NCBI GenBank assembly: GCA_050283925.1
Contig: JBNOAI010000003.1
Coordinates: forward strand, 310,001-374,000
Source of the DNA: ZC4RG25 sp023428365
Lineage (GTDB): Bacteria; Pseudomonadota; Alphaproteobacteria; Rhizobiales; Hyphomicrobiaceae
Reading direction: 5' to 3'
Length of the DNA stretch: 64,000 nt
A program made the position numbers and the translations under genes. Every line of letters starts with the position of its first letter. Position 1 is the stretch's first letter. Shown piece after piece: positions 45,474 to 54,262 of this stretch. The notes beneath the pieces were generated by a model. That model ran no database searches, had not been told where the DNA came from, and was given only the letters and a program-made list of their open reading frames with translations.

Positions 45474-46418
45474 CTAGCGCTTCTTGCGAGAGGCGGGCGC
45501 CGGCAAAGGTGGCTGTGAAGGCTGCGAAACCAAAGCCCGCCCCGTCGGCGTCATGCTCAATGCGTGCAGAAGCTCTGTCTTCAGCTTCTCCTTGGCGGGC
45601 TTCGCCGCCTCCATGATCTCGTCCGGGCGATAAAATTCGAGCGCGCCGAACTGATTGACAGCCGCATCGATGAGGATGTCTGGCTGCCGATAGCGCAGGC
45701 GTTCGCGGGTCATGCTCTTCTGCAGGATCTGGAACGACTCGACCATCACCTCGACCGCAGTGGGTCGCGCACCAAGGTCTCCCTGAGCCGCGCCGCAGGT
45801 GACGTCGACCGCGACGGTGATGTCAGCCGCGCCCTCGATGAGATCGAACGGCAACGGATTCACGAGCCCGCCATCGACGAGCAACCGTCCCTCCCACGGC
45901 ACCGGCGAGAACAGAACCGGTATCGCAATGCTCGCCGCGACGGCGGAGCGCAGCGCGCCCTCCGAGAACACGACGGCATCATGCGAGTTCAGGTCAGTGG
46001 CGACCACTTTCAGCGGAATTTTCAGGTCCGCGAAGGTCTTGGCGACGTGACCGGGAAAAACAATGTCCAGCAGGGCCGACGAACTGATCAATGACGTGCG
46101 GATCGGCAGGACCCGCAACAGCATCTGTACGGGCTCAGACCGCGCGGCAAACACCTGACGCATGAGGTCGAACCGCCGCTCCAGCGTTTCCTCAGTGTAG
46201 GCGCGGATTTGCTTCGCGGTCATACCCGAGGCGTACGCGGCGCCGAATAACGCGCCAATCGACGTACCGGCAATCACGGTCGGCCGAATACCCAGCTCGT
46301 CGAACACTTCGAGCATGAGGATGTGGGCAATGCCTCGCGCGCCGCCGCCGCCGAGGGCGAGCGCAACCGTCGGCTTCTCGTGGTGTGTGGGCGAAGTGCC
46401 CCGTGCGTCATGCGACAT
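45474..46418 (-). CDS. patatin-like phospholipase (RssA family)
   Basis: A 314-residue patatin-fold lipase. The oxyanion loop is LALGGGGARGIAHI, the nucleophile Ser is in GTSIGALFGA, and the catalytic Asp is in LVDGGLVNPLP. The Ser-Asp dyad is therefore complete. It is related to RssA/NTE-type phospholipases acting on membrane lipids. The C-terminus is basic (PAPASRKKR). It follows purD on the minus strand by 81 bases and converges with tadA. Confidence 0.9.
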   Translation of the reverse strand: MSHDARGTSPTHHEKPTVALALGGGGARGIAHILMLEVFDELGIRPTVIAGTSIGALFGAAYASGMTAKQIRAYTEETLERRFDLMRQVFAARSEPVQMLLRVLPIRTSLISSSALLDIVFPGHVAKTFADLKIPLKVVATDLNSHDAVVFSEGALRSAVAASIAIPVLFSPVPWEGRLLVDGGLVNPLPFDLIEGAADITVAVDVTCGAAQGDLGARPTAVEVMVESFQILQKSMTRERLRYRQPDILIDAAVNQFGALEFYRPDEIMEAAKPAKEKLKTELLHALSMTPTGRALVSQPSQPPLPAPASRKKR

Positions 46419-46499
46419 CAGGATATCACAAGCGAAGATCGCTACCCCGTCAACGCGGCAGTTGGTCGGCTTTCACCCGCGGGCTGAACTTTAGCCGCG

Positions 46500-47774
46500 T
46501 TACTTTTCCCGGGTGATCGCACGCCAGCCGATATCCGTGCGGCAAAAACCTTCTGGCCAATCAATCCGGGAGATCGCATCGTAGGCTCGCTGCCGTGCCT
46601 CGGCGACGGTCTTGCCGCGCGCGGCGACATTGAGCACACGGCCACCCTCAGCGAGAATCCTATCGCCATCGCGGCGCGTTCCGGCGTGGAAGATTTCGAC
46701 ACCAGGAACCTCAGCGGCGGATTTCAAGTCGCGAATCTCAGTGCCTCTCTTCGGCGTGCCTGGATAACCTTCCGCCGCCATCACAACGGCAAGCGCGACA
46801 TCGTCGTACCAACGCAGATCGAAGCTGCCGAGTACGCCATCGGCCGTCGCCAGAAGTGCAGCCAGCAAATCCGACTTGAGGCGCATCATCAGCACCTGGC
46901 ACTCGGGGTCACCGAAACGCACGTTGTATTCGATCAACTTCGGCCCCGCGTCGGTGATCATCAGCCCGGCAAACAGGATACCTTTGAACGGCGTACCGCG
47001 CTTTTCCAATCCAGCAACGGTCGGCTCGATGATTTGGGTCATCACGCGCTCGGTCATCGCGGATGTCATCACCGGAGCCGGAGCATATGCGCCCATGCCA
47101 CCAGTGTTCGGGCCCTCATCGCCATCGAAGACGCGCTTGTGATCCTGCGCGGCGCCAAGCGACAGGATGTTCTTCCCGTCCACGAGCGCAAAAAAGCTCG
47201 CCTCCTCGCCCTCCATGAACTCTTCGATCACCACCTCGGAACCGGCCGCGCCAAAACTGCCGTTGAAGCAGGCGTCGATCGCCTCATCGACGGCGGCACG
47301 CGTTTCGGCGATGACGACGCCCTTGCCCGCCGCCAGACCATCCGCCTTGACGACAACCGGCAACGTCTGCTCCGCGGCATAGGCTTTTGCTGCCGCAGCA
47401 TCGGTGAACCGTCCGTACGCCGCGGTTGGGATATCGAATTCGCGGCAAAGATCCTTGGTGAACCCTTTGGAGCCTTCGAGCTGTGCTGCGGCCTTCGATG
47501 GGCCGAACACCTTGAACCCTGCTGCGGACAGATCGTCAGCGATACCCGCCACCAGCGGACCTTCAGGCCCCACGACAACGAAATCGATGGCCTTTTCCCG
47601 CGCGAACCGGATCACAGCGTCATGGTCAGTGACATCGACCGGCACGCAGGTCGCAACCTCGGCGATTCCAGCATTGCCGGGCGCGCAATAGAGCTTCGTC
47701 AGCAGTGGGCTCGCCGATATGGCCCACGCCAACGCGTGCTCGCGACCGCCTGAACCGAGGATAAGAACCTGCAT
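46500..47774 (-). CDS. purD: phosphoribosylamine-glycine ligase
   Basis: A 424-residue ATP-grasp ligase of purine synthesis, joining phosphoribosylamine and glycine. It starts MQVLILGSGGREHALAW at 47774, the classical PurD opening. The ATP-grasp region has VVKADGLAAGKGVVIA, GAAQDHKRVFDGD and GPNTGGMGAYAPAP, and the metal site is LIEYNVRFGDPECQ. A frame upstream to 47810 is open but lacks homology. It is divergent from xseA with 106 bases between. Confidence 0.96.
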   Translation of the reverse strand: MQVLILGSGGREHALAWAISASPLLTKLYCAPGNAGIAEVATCVPVDVTDHDAVIRFAREKAIDFVVVGPEGPLVAGIADDLSAAGFKVFGPSKAAAQLEGSKGFTKDLCREFDIPTAAYGRFTDAAAAKAYAAEQTLPVVVKADGLAAGKGVVIAETRAAVDEAIDACFNGSFGAAGSEVVIEEFMEGEEASFFALVDGKNILSLGAAQDHKRVFDGDEGPNTGGMGAYAPAPVMTSAMTERVMTQIIEPTVAGLEKRGTPFKGILFAGLMITDAGPKLIEYNVRFGDPECQVLMMRLKSDLLAALLATADGVLGSFDLRWYDDVALAVVMAAEGYPGTPKRGTEIRDLKSAAEVPGVEIFHAGTRRDGDRILAEGGRVLNVAARGKTVAEARQRAYDAISRIDWPEGFCRTDIGWRAITREK

Positions 47775-47880
47775 TCCAGCATCTTCCTGAACAACATGGG
47801 GAAACGGCAATACGACGCCGCCGCGCGATTGCCACCATGGTGTATCATTGCAGATGAGACCTCACAAACAGGGGATCGGG

Positions 47881-49506
47881 TTGGCCGAGATATCCACGCA
47901 AAATCGCACCGGCGGCAACGCTGCTGAATTTACCGTGTCGGAGCTCGCGGGCGCCATCAAGCGCGCGCTGGAGGACGGATTCGGTCACGTGCGGCTGCGT
48001 GGGGAGATTTCCGGCTTTCGCGGTGTTCATGCCTCCGGGCACTGCTATTTCGCGCTCAAAGACGACAAAGCCAAGATCGAGGCGGTGATCTGGCGTGCCG
48101 TGATGCAGCGGCTGAAGGTGAAGCCCGAAGAGGGCATGGAGGTCATCGCCCAGGGCCGGATCACGACTTACCCAGGCTCCTCGAAGTATCAAATCGTCAT
48201 CGACGCGCTGGAACCGGCAGGCGTTGGCGCGCTGATGGCACTTCTGGAAGAGCGCAAGCGCAAGCTCGCCGCAGATGGGCTGTTCGACGAGGCGCGCAAG
48301 AAGTCACGGCCGTTTCTGCCGCGCGTAGTCGGGATTATCACCTCGCCGACCGGCGCCGTGATCCGAGACATGCTGCATGGCTTTGATGAGCGATTCCCGG
48401 TGCGTGTGGTGGTGTGGCCAGTGCGCGTGCAAGGCGAAACAAGTGCAGCAGAGGTCACGGCAGCAATCCGCGGCTTCAACGCCCTGCCGGGCAACGGCAA
48501 AGTCCCCCGGCCTGACGTTCTCATCGTGGCGCGCGGTGGCGGCAGCCTGGAGGATCTGTGGGGCTTCAACGACGAAACGCTCGCTCGCACCGCCGCCGCG
48601 AGTCAGATTCCTTTGATCTCGGCTGTCGGTCACGAGACCGACTGGACCTTGATTGATCTGGTTGCAGATGCCCGCGCGCCCACGCCGACTAAGGCCGCCG
48701 AATGGGCGGTGCCGAAGTATTCCGAGCTGGTTGAGGGGGTTGGTGGCCTGTCGCTGCGCCTGGGCACTGCAATTCGTCGCTCTGTTGAAGGCGCCCGGAC
48801 CCACCTGAAGGCGGCAGCACGTGGTTTGCCACGCCGGGAAGATCTGCACGCATTGCCACGTCAAAGGTTCGATGCGGTCGAGCGGAGGCTTGGGCGTGCT
48901 CTGCTGGCCAATACACGAGCACATGCCATGCAGCACGCACGCGTCCAGGCGCGGCTCCATCCGCGCCTGCTGACGTCCAGACTGACACGCAGTCGTGACC
49001 GGCTGGACTCGCTCAGCCACCGCAGCCGGGACGGACTGTCCCGCCTCGCAGGAACGCAACGGGCGCGCTACGAGCGCAATGCGGGTCGGCTTAACATTGA
49101 GGCCGTGCGAACGCGGTTGTCGCGAGCTGCGGAACGACTGGCCACCTGTGGCGAACGCGTTCAACAAGCCTACACAAATCGGCTCACGCACAGGCGATCG
49201 CATCTCACAAGCATATCCAAGCTTCTGATTTCGTTGAGTTATCAGGGCGTCTTGGAGCGTGGCTTCGCTCTCGTTCGAGGTGCGGACGGCCAAGCGATCC
49301 GTTCGGTCGGAGGGGTGCAGCCCGGCAATGCCATCGAAATCGAATTCGCCGATGGTTGCCTGGATGCCAGTGTGCGCGGTGTCAAAGGCAGCGGTGGAAA
49401 GCCCGTCGCCAAACCCCGGCCGTCCAGCATCGTCGACCCGGCGCAGGTCCGCTCGCCGCGCGGCAAAGGTGGCGGTACAAATGGCGGGCAAGGTTCGTTG
49501 TTTTAA
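47881..49506 (+). CDS. xseA: exodeoxyribonuclease VII large subunit
   Basis: A 541-residue nuclease subunit. An N-terminal OB-fold (FTVSELAGAIKRALEDGFG to SGHCYFALKDD) precedes the catalytic region GIITSPTGAVIRDML, ARGGGSLEDLWGFNDE and ISAVGHETDWTL. A long Arg/His-rich coiled-coil segment follows, then a short beta domain. The TTG at 47881 is chosen because AGGGG lies at 47870-47874 with a 6-base spacer; the ATG at 47854 in frame has no ribosome site. The small subunit gene xseB is not adjacent. DUF2093 follows 77 bases later, a common rhizobial order. Confidence 0.93.
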   Translation: MAEISTQNRTGGNAAEFTVSELAGAIKRALEDGFGHVRLRGEISGFRGVHASGHCYFALKDDKAKIEAVIWRAVMQRLKVKPEEGMEVIAQGRITTYPGSSKYQIVIDALEPAGVGALMALLEERKRKLAADGLFDEARKKSRPFLPRVVGIITSPTGAVIRDMLHGFDERFPVRVVVWPVRVQGETSAAEVTAAIRGFNALPGNGKVPRPDVLIVARGGGSLEDLWGFNDETLARTAAASQIPLISAVGHETDWTLIDLVADARAPTPTKAAEWAVPKYSELVEGVGGLSLRLGTAIRRSVEGARTHLKAAARGLPRREDLHALPRQRFDAVERRLGRALLANTRAHAMQHARVQARLHPRLLTSRLTRSRDRLDSLSHRSRDGLSRLAGTQRARYERNAGRLNIEAVRTRLSRAAERLATCGERVQQAYTNRLTHRRSHLTSISKLLISLSYQGVLERGFALVRGADGQAIRSVGGVQPGNAIEIEFADGCLDASVRGVKGSGGKPVAKPRPSSIVDPAQVRSPRGKGGGTNGGQGSLF

Positions 49507-49583
49507 GCGGCTTGGGCGCGCCGGACCTTGACGACAGCCGCGCCATTCGCGATGTCACGGTGGCAACGATCGGATGCGCTACG

Positions 49584-49817
49584 ATGAATCGTTTTGAGAA
49601 ATTGTTCGGCTCGCATGGCGAGGCCAAGGTTCGCTATCTGGACGGCGAATTCCAGGTGATGTCGCCGGGCGATTACGTGCGGTGCGCCGTCACGGGCGCA
49701 CAGATCCCGATGACGGAGCTGCGCTATTGGAGCGTCGAGCTTCAGGAAGCCTACGCTACGCCGGAAGCATCGCTCGAACGCTATCGTGAACTTCGGGCAC
49801 GCGAGCGCAGCAAGTAA
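49584..49817 (+). CDS. DUF2093 small protein
   Basis: A 77-residue protein beginning MNRFEKLFGSHGEAKVRYLDGEF. It contains VMSPGDYVRCAVTGAQIPM and ELRYWSVELQEAY, the DUF2093 pattern. The family is short, alphaproteobacterial and has no known activity. The ATG at 49584 gives the family length; the frame is open upstream but only as an alternative frame of xseA. It probably shares the xseA transcript, ended by the hairpin at 49834. Confidence 0.88.
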   Translation: MNRFEKLFGSHGEAKVRYLDGEFQVMSPGDYVRCAVTGAQIPMTELRYWSVELQEAYATPEASLERYRELRARERSK

Positions 49818-49833
49818 GATCGCAATAAGCTCA

Positions 49834-49857
49834 CCCCTCGGTCCGAGAACCGAGGGG
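49834..49857 (+). terminator. hairpin between DUF2093 and the convergent small secreted protein gene
   Basis: CCCCTCGGT (49834-49842), 6-base loop, ACCGAGGGG (49849-49857): a perfect 9-bp stem 16 bases after the DUF2093 stop and 23 before the convergent gene stop. No U-run follows on either strand, so termination efficiency is uncertain. Confidence 0.5.
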
Positions 49858-49880
49858 CTTGCAACGCGCTGGCTAGCACA

Positions 49881-50150
49881 TCAGTTCTTGTTCATCCGGT
49901 TCCAAAAGCGCGCCGAGAAACAGCGACCGACAACGGTACGCGAAACCACATCGCCACTCCGGTTGTATCCGAGCTGGACCCGGCGCGGGCCAAAGCACTT
50001 CGTCTGCGTGCGCACGACTGACGTTCCATAGTGAGAGTGGGAGTTCTTCCATCCACCATAATAGCCAGGTGCCGCTGACGCGCTTGAAGTACCGGCGCCG
50101 ATAGCGGTCAGACCAACGAGAGCGGCTGCGAAAAGAGCGGGTTTGATCAT
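49881..50150 (-). CDS. small exported basic protein of unknown function
   Basis: An 89-residue protein from the ATG at 50150, with GAGGAG about 8 bases upstream. A signal peptide spans about residues 1-27 (MIKPALFAAALVGLTAIGAG, cleavage near ASAAPG). The mature part is about 62 residues, rich in Tyr, Gly, His, Arg and Ser, with two Cys (KCFGPRR and GRCFSARFW) that may pair. No domain recognised. Function unknown. Confidence 0.7.
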   Translation of the reverse strand: MIKPALFAAALVGLTAIGAGTSSASAAPGYYGGWKNSHSHYGTSVVRTQTKCFGPRRVQLGYNRSGDVVSRTVVGRCFSARFWNRMNKN

Positions 50151-50308
50151 CTTAGGGCTCCTCAACGTTTTTGCTTGAGCGTTTCGGAGCGACTGTCTGC
50201 CGTTCCGATACGTTGAGATTGGCACGTCGTTGATGAACGTCTGCGGAGTGGTTCGTTCATAACGAATTCACCATTCCGGCACAGCCGGTTCGTGCGCCGG
50301 CAAACGAA

Positions 50309-50332
50309 AAGGGCCACCTTGCGGTGGCCCTT
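50309..50332 (-). terminator. strong intrinsic terminator of the mini-gene
   Basis: AAGGGCCACC (50309-50318), 4-base loop, GGTGGCCCTT (50323-50332): a perfect 10-bp stem. On the minus strand it is followed by TTCGTTTG, and the stem end adds further T residues. It lies 53 bases after the 26-codon frame stop, preceded by two smaller hairpins (50346-50358 and 50360-50375). This marks the end of a short minus-strand transcript. Confidence 0.75.
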
Positions 50333-50384
50333 CGTGAGTTGAAACCTGCCAAAGGCAGCCGGGCTCAAGTGCCCGAGGTGCTCG

Positions 50385-50465
50385 TCAGATGGAACGCGGA
50401 GGCTGCTCCAACGTCCGGGTCGCGAACACAAGCCTCACCGGCAGAGTCCACATCTCACTCGACAT
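50385..50465 (-). CDS. 26-residue mini-ORF with a perfect Shine-Dalgarno sequence
   Basis: On the minus strand AAAGGAGGTGATCCG is immediately followed by ATG (50465-50463) and a 26-codon frame (MSSEMWTLPVRLVF, then ATRTLEQPPRSI) ending in TGA at 50387-50385. The Shine-Dalgarno sequence is complementary to 14 bases of the 16S rRNA 3' end, far longer than normal, although its spacing to the ATG is short. Downstream, CACCTC (50380-50375) could pair with the GAGGTG of the ribosome site. Three hairpins follow, the last a strong terminator. It is either a leader-type peptide or a dual-function small RNA. I do not recognise the family. Confidence 0.5.
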   Translation of the reverse strand: MSSEMWTLPVRLVFATRTLEQPPRSI

Positions 50466-50511
50466 CGGATCACCTCCTTTCCGTAGTTGAAACCTTCAGT
50501 TGTGACTTTGA

Positions 50512-50526
50512 CTTGAAATATTCAAG
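50512..50526. promoter_or_regulatory. inverted repeat upstream of the mini-gene
   Basis: CTTGAA-ATA-TTCAAG (arms 50512-50517 and 50521-50526) lies 47 bases upstream of the mini-ORF start on the minus strand and 116 upstream of corA on the plus strand. It may be an operator for either. Confidence 0.3.
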
Positions 50527-50641
50527 GAGGACAATAGACCTTTCGACGCATTTCATCGGCGAGCCTTGCGTTGACCGCTGCCTTCGGTCATCCCGACGTG
50601 ACGCAAGCGACTGAGCGGATTGAGGTTAAAAGGATCGAGGC

Positions 50642-51607
50642 ATGCTAACCGCCTATCAGTCTCAAGCGATGGGACTCGCCCAATGCGACGCGTCTGCGCC
50701 GCGCGATGCCGTCTGGATCGACATGCTCAATCCCACCAAAGACGAGGAAGCCTTCGTTGAACGTGAATTTGGGCTCTCCATCCCCACGCGCGAAGAGATG
50801 GCCGAGATCGAAGTTTCCAGCCGGCTCTATCAGGAATCCGGCGCCTACTTCATGACTGCAACCGTTCTGCATCAGATCGATATGCCCGATCCGAAGGCGG
50901 CCACCATAACCTTCATCCTGACCGAGGGTCGTCTCATCACGGTGCGCTATGCGGATCCTCGGTCGTTTGCACTGTTTCTCACGCGCGCCGCCAAGGGCGA
51001 TGCCGATTGCAATACACCGATCTCGATCATGTTGGGGCTGATGGAGTCGATCATCGATCGCGCATCGGATCTGATCGAGCGGCTGCAGGCCGACACCGAG
51101 AAGCTGGCTCAGAGCATTTTCGATACGAAGACCGGCGCGGGCAGCCAATCCAAGCGGTTCGATATCATCCTGAAGGAAATCGGCCGGAGCGGAGAAATCA
51201 CATCGAAGGCCCGAGAAAGCCTGTTGTCGCTGGGCCGGGTGCTCACCTACCTCATGAACATCGCGCAGCAACGCAAAGACTCGAAGACGATACGGGAGCA
51301 GATCAAGACCGAGGCGCGCGACGTGCAATCCCTTGCTGATCACGTGGGATATCTGAACTCGCGCGTGACCTTTATGCTCGACGCGTCACTCGGGTTGGTC
51401 TCGATCGAACAGAACCAAATCATCAAGCTCTTTTCTGTCGTCGCCGTGGTGCTGCTGCCGCCGACGCTGGTGGCGTCCATCTACGGTATGAATTTCCAGT
51501 TCATGCCGGAATTGGCCTGGGACTACGGATACCCCATGGCGCTCGTGCTGATGGTGCTCTCGGCCGTGCTGCCGTTCCTGTTCTTCCGCCACAAGGGTTG
51601 GCTGTAG
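50642..51607 (+). CDS. corA: CorA-type magnesium/cobalt transporter
   Basis: A 321-residue protein with a large N-terminal cytoplasmic domain and two C-terminal membrane helices. The signature YGMNFQFMPE follows the first helix, as in all CorA channels. The C-terminus ends in a basic HKGWL. It forms a pentameric Mg2+ channel in the inner membrane. The start ATG at 50642 follows GGATCGAGG. The 490-base region upstream contains the mini-gene on the other strand; I see no obvious Mg2+ riboswitch. Confidence 0.94.
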   Translation: MLTAYQSQAMGLAQCDASAPRDAVWIDMLNPTKDEEAFVEREFGLSIPTREEMAEIEVSSRLYQESGAYFMTATVLHQIDMPDPKAATITFILTEGRLITVRYADPRSFALFLTRAAKGDADCNTPISIMLGLMESIIDRASDLIERLQADTEKLAQSIFDTKTGAGSQSKRFDIILKEIGRSGEITSKARESLLSLGRVLTYLMNIAQQRKDSKTIREQIKTEARDVQSLADHVGYLNSRVTFMLDASLGLVSIEQNQIIKLFSVVAVVLLPPTLVASIYGMNFQFMPELAWDYGYPMALVLMVLSAVLPFLFFRHKGWL

Positions 51608-51675
51608 CGACATACAGTCGACAGGCCGGGCGCGTGCCCGTAGGCTGTTGGTAATCACCAACAAGGGATGGAAAT

Positions 51676-52455
51676 ATGGACCTCGGCCTCAAAGGTAAGT
51701 CAGCAATTGTTTGTGCAGCATCCAAGGGATTGGGCAAGGGCTGCGCTGAGGCCCTCGCGCGCGAAGGCGTCAACCTCACGATCTGCGCACGTGGCAAGGA
51801 GGCATTGGACGCAACGGCGGCCGAACTCCGCAAGCTCGGCGCGCCGCAGGTCACGGCTATCGCCTGCGATGTAACGACCGAAGAGGGACGCAAAGCCCTG
51901 CTGGCGGCATGTCCGAACCCGGATATTCTGATCAACAACGCGGGTGGTCCGCCGCCAGGAGATTTCAAAAATTTCTCGCTCAATGACTGGCGCAAGGCCG
52001 TCGAAGGCAACATGCTGACGCCGATCGCCCTGATCCATGCCACTGTCTATGGCATGATGGATCGCGGCTTTGGACGCATCGTCAACATCACCAGCGCATC
52101 AGTGAAAGCGCCTATCCCGGTGCTGGAACTCTCCAACGGCGCACGTGCCGGTCTGACGGGTGCGGTGGCCGCGCTCGCCCGCAAGACGGTTGGCAACAAC
52201 GTGACGATCAACGCACTACTGCCAGGGCCGTTCGATACCGACCGCCTGCGGTCATCGACGATGAAGATGGCTGAGTCCACCGGCAAGACGTTTGAAGCCG
52301 CTTACGAGGCGCGCAGACTGGAAACGCCAGCCAAGCGCTTCGGAACCGCGGAAGAGTTCGGTGCGACGGCAGCGTTCCTTTGCTCCGTACAGGGCGGGTA
52401 TATCACCGGCCAGAATATCGTCATCGACGGCGGCTTGTTCCCCGGGACACTCTAA
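51676..52455 (+). CDS. atypical SDR lacking the Tyr-x3-Lys motif
   Basis: A 259-residue SDR-fold protein. The cofactor loop is CAASKGLGKG and NNAGG is present, and a Ser occurs in NITSASVKAPIP. Where classical members have Tyr-x3-Lys, this sequence reads ELSNGARAGLTG, with no Tyr or Lys. The C-terminal GTAEEFGATAAFLCS and ITGQNIVIDGG are normal. A branch of FabG-like SDRs has this Ser-Asn-x2-Arg pattern, so it may use other residues or not be an oxidoreductase. A ribosome site AGGGATGGA precedes the ATG. It converges with the oxalate operon. Confidence 0.85.
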   Translation: MDLGLKGKSAIVCAASKGLGKGCAEALAREGVNLTICARGKEALDATAAELRKLGAPQVTAIACDVTTEEGRKALLAACPNPDILINNAGGPPPGDFKNFSLNDWRKAVEGNMLTPIALIHATVYGMMDRGFGRIVNITSASVKAPIPVLELSNGARAGLTGAVAALARKTVGNNVTINALLPGPFDTDRLRSSTMKMAESTGKTFEAAYEARRLETPAKRFGTAEEFGATAAFLCSVQGGYITGQNIVIDGGLFPGTL

Positions 52456-52470
52456 CGTCGCCCTGGAAAC

Positions 52471-52509
52471 AAAAAAGGTCCCGGACGCGCGGTGCACGTC
52501 CGGGACCTT
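52471..52509 (-). terminator. terminator of the oxalate operon
   Basis: Arms at 52475-52487 and 52497-52509 pair perfectly over 13 bp with a 9-base loop. On the minus strand the stem is followed by a T-run (52476-52471) and GTTTCC, 27 bases after the fhs stop. It also lies after the convergent SDR gene, but the U-tract is on the oxalate side. Confidence 0.85.
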
Positions 52510-52535
52510 ACCCACCTCGGGGCAGTCGTTATCGC

Positions 52536-54209
52536 CTAGAACAGACCTTCGATCTGTCCTGCCTCATTCAGGCGGATGACTTCAGCCGATGGCACGCGCG
52601 GCAGACCCGGCATGCGCATGATCTCGCCGCACACCACGACGATGAATTCCGCACCTGCCGCCAGGATCACCTCGCGGATCGGCACCACGTGGCCGGATGG
52701 CGCTCCGCGCAGATTAGGATCGGTCGAGAACGAGTATTGCGTCTTCGCCATGCAGACCGGCAGGTTTCCATAGGCCGCCTGCAGTTCCTTGATCTGGCTG
52801 CGCACCGAAGAATCAGCGGAGATGTCGGATGCGCCGTAGAGGCTGGTGGCGATGGTCTTGATCTTGTCCCACAGCGGCACATCTTCAGCATACAGCGGCT
52901 TGAAGTCCGACTTGCCGCCCTCGCAGACCTCAACCACATAACGGGCGAGATCCTGGGTACCCTTGCCACCATCCGCCCAGTGCGTGCACAGGAAGGCGCG
53001 GGTGCCCGCAGCCTCCGCCACTTCCTTGATGGCGGCGACTTCAGCGTCGGTATCCGTGATGAACTTGTTGATGGCGACGATCGGCGGCACGCCGAACTTC
53101 TTCACATTCTCCAGATGCCGCTGAAGGTTCGCGGCGCCTTTTTTCACCGCAGCAACATTCTCGCCCTTCAACTCATCCTTGGCGACGCCACCGTGCATCT
53201 TGAGCGCGCGAACCGTGGTCACGATCACGGCCGCTGACGGTTTCAGGCCGGCCTTGCGGCACTTGATGTCGAAGAATTTCTCAGCGCCCAGATCCGCACC
53301 GAAACCGGCTTCGGTCACGACATAGTCGGCAAGCTTCAACGCCGTCTTCGTTGCCAGAACCGAGTTGCATCCATGCGCGATGTTGGCAAACGGACCGCCG
53401 TGGATGAACACCGGATTGTTCTCCAGTGTCTGGACCAGGTTTGGCATCAGCGCATCCTTGAGCAGCACGGTCATCGCGCCGTCAGCCTTGAGATCGCGCG
53501 CCAGCACCGGCTTCTTTTCGCGCGTATAGCCGACGACAATGTTGCCGAGACGGCGCTGCAGATCCTTCAGGTCCATCGCCAGACACAGAATCGCCATCAC
53601 CTCGGAAGCCACCGTGATGTCGAATCCATCCTGACGCGGGAAACCGTTCGACACACCGCCGAGCGAGTTCACGATCGACCGCAACGCACGGTCATTCATA
53701 TCCATCACGCGGCGCCAAGCGATGCGGCGTGCGTCGATGCCGAGGCTGTTGCCCCAATAGATGTGATTGTCCAGCATCGCCGAGAGCAGGTTGTTCGCCG
53801 ACGTGATGGCATGGAAATCGCCGGTGAAATGAAGGTTGATGTCCTCCATCGGCACGACCTGGGCATAGCCGCCGCCAGCCGCACCTCCCTTCATGCCGAA
53901 GCACGGACCGAGCGAAGGCTCGCGCAGACAGCTCATCGCCTTCTTGCCGATGTAGTTCAGGCCATCGCCGAGACCGACCGTCGTGGTGGTCTTGCCCTCG
54001 CCGGCAGGGGTCGGACTGATCGCCGTCACCAGGATCAGCTTGCCATCCTTCTTGCTCTTTTGGGCATTGATGAAATCGAAGGACACCTTCGCTTTGGTCG
54101 GCCCATATTGCAGCAGCGCGTCGGCAGGAACTCCGATCTTTTGGCCGACCTCTGCGATCGGTTTCATTTTGGCATCACGCGCAATTTCGATATCTGACCT
54201 GACGCTCAT
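52536..54209 (-). CDS. fhs: formate-tetrahydrofolate ligase
   Basis: A 557-residue ligase forming 10-formyl-THF from formate, THF and ATP. The P-loop is TPAGEGKTTTTVGLGDGL, and the family blocks MKGGAAGGGYAQVVPMEDINLHFTGD (read in two parts) and FIHGGPFANIAHGCNS are visible. Length is typical (556-560). It is the last gene of the oxalate operon and lies 53 bases after a formyltransferase gene. In this context it would capture formate released from formyl-CoA by Frc into the one-carbon pool, for biosynthesis or oxidation. Confidence 0.96.
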   Translation of the reverse strand: MSVRSDIEIARDAKMKPIAEVGQKIGVPADALLQYGPTKAKVSFDFINAQKSKKDGKLILVTAISPTPAGEGKTTTTVGLGDGLNYIGKKAMSCLREPSLGPCFGMKGGAAGGGYAQVVPMEDINLHFTGDFHAITSANNLLSAMLDNHIYWGNSLGIDARRIAWRRVMDMNDRALRSIVNSLGGVSNGFPRQDGFDITVASEVMAILCLAMDLKDLQRRLGNIVVGYTREKKPVLARDLKADGAMTVLLKDALMPNLVQTLENNPVFIHGGPFANIAHGCNSVLATKTALKLADYVVTEAGFGADLGAEKFFDIKCRKAGLKPSAAVIVTTVRALKMHGGVAKDELKGENVAAVKKGAANLQRHLENVKKFGVPPIVAINKFITDTDAEVAAIKEVAEAAGTRAFLCTHWADGGKGTQDLARYVVEVCEGGKSDFKPLYAEDVPLWDKIKTIATSLYGASDISADSSVRSQIKELQAAYGNLPVCMAKTQYSFSTDPNLRGAPSGHVVPIREVILAAGAEFIVVVCGEIMRMPGLPRVPSAEVIRLNEAGQIEGLF

Positions 54210-54262
54210 TGAGACTTCTCCCTGGAGGAAATTCGATTATCGCATTTGGTTTCTTAGACGGA

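Noticed and set aside
50466..50479. Plus-strand GGATCACCTCCTTT equals the 3' end of 16S rRNA, suggesting an rRNA remnant
   Set aside because: The match stops at 14 bases with no further 16S similarity on either side. On the minus strand the same bases are an ideal ribosome site followed by ATG, a frame and a terminator, which explains them better.
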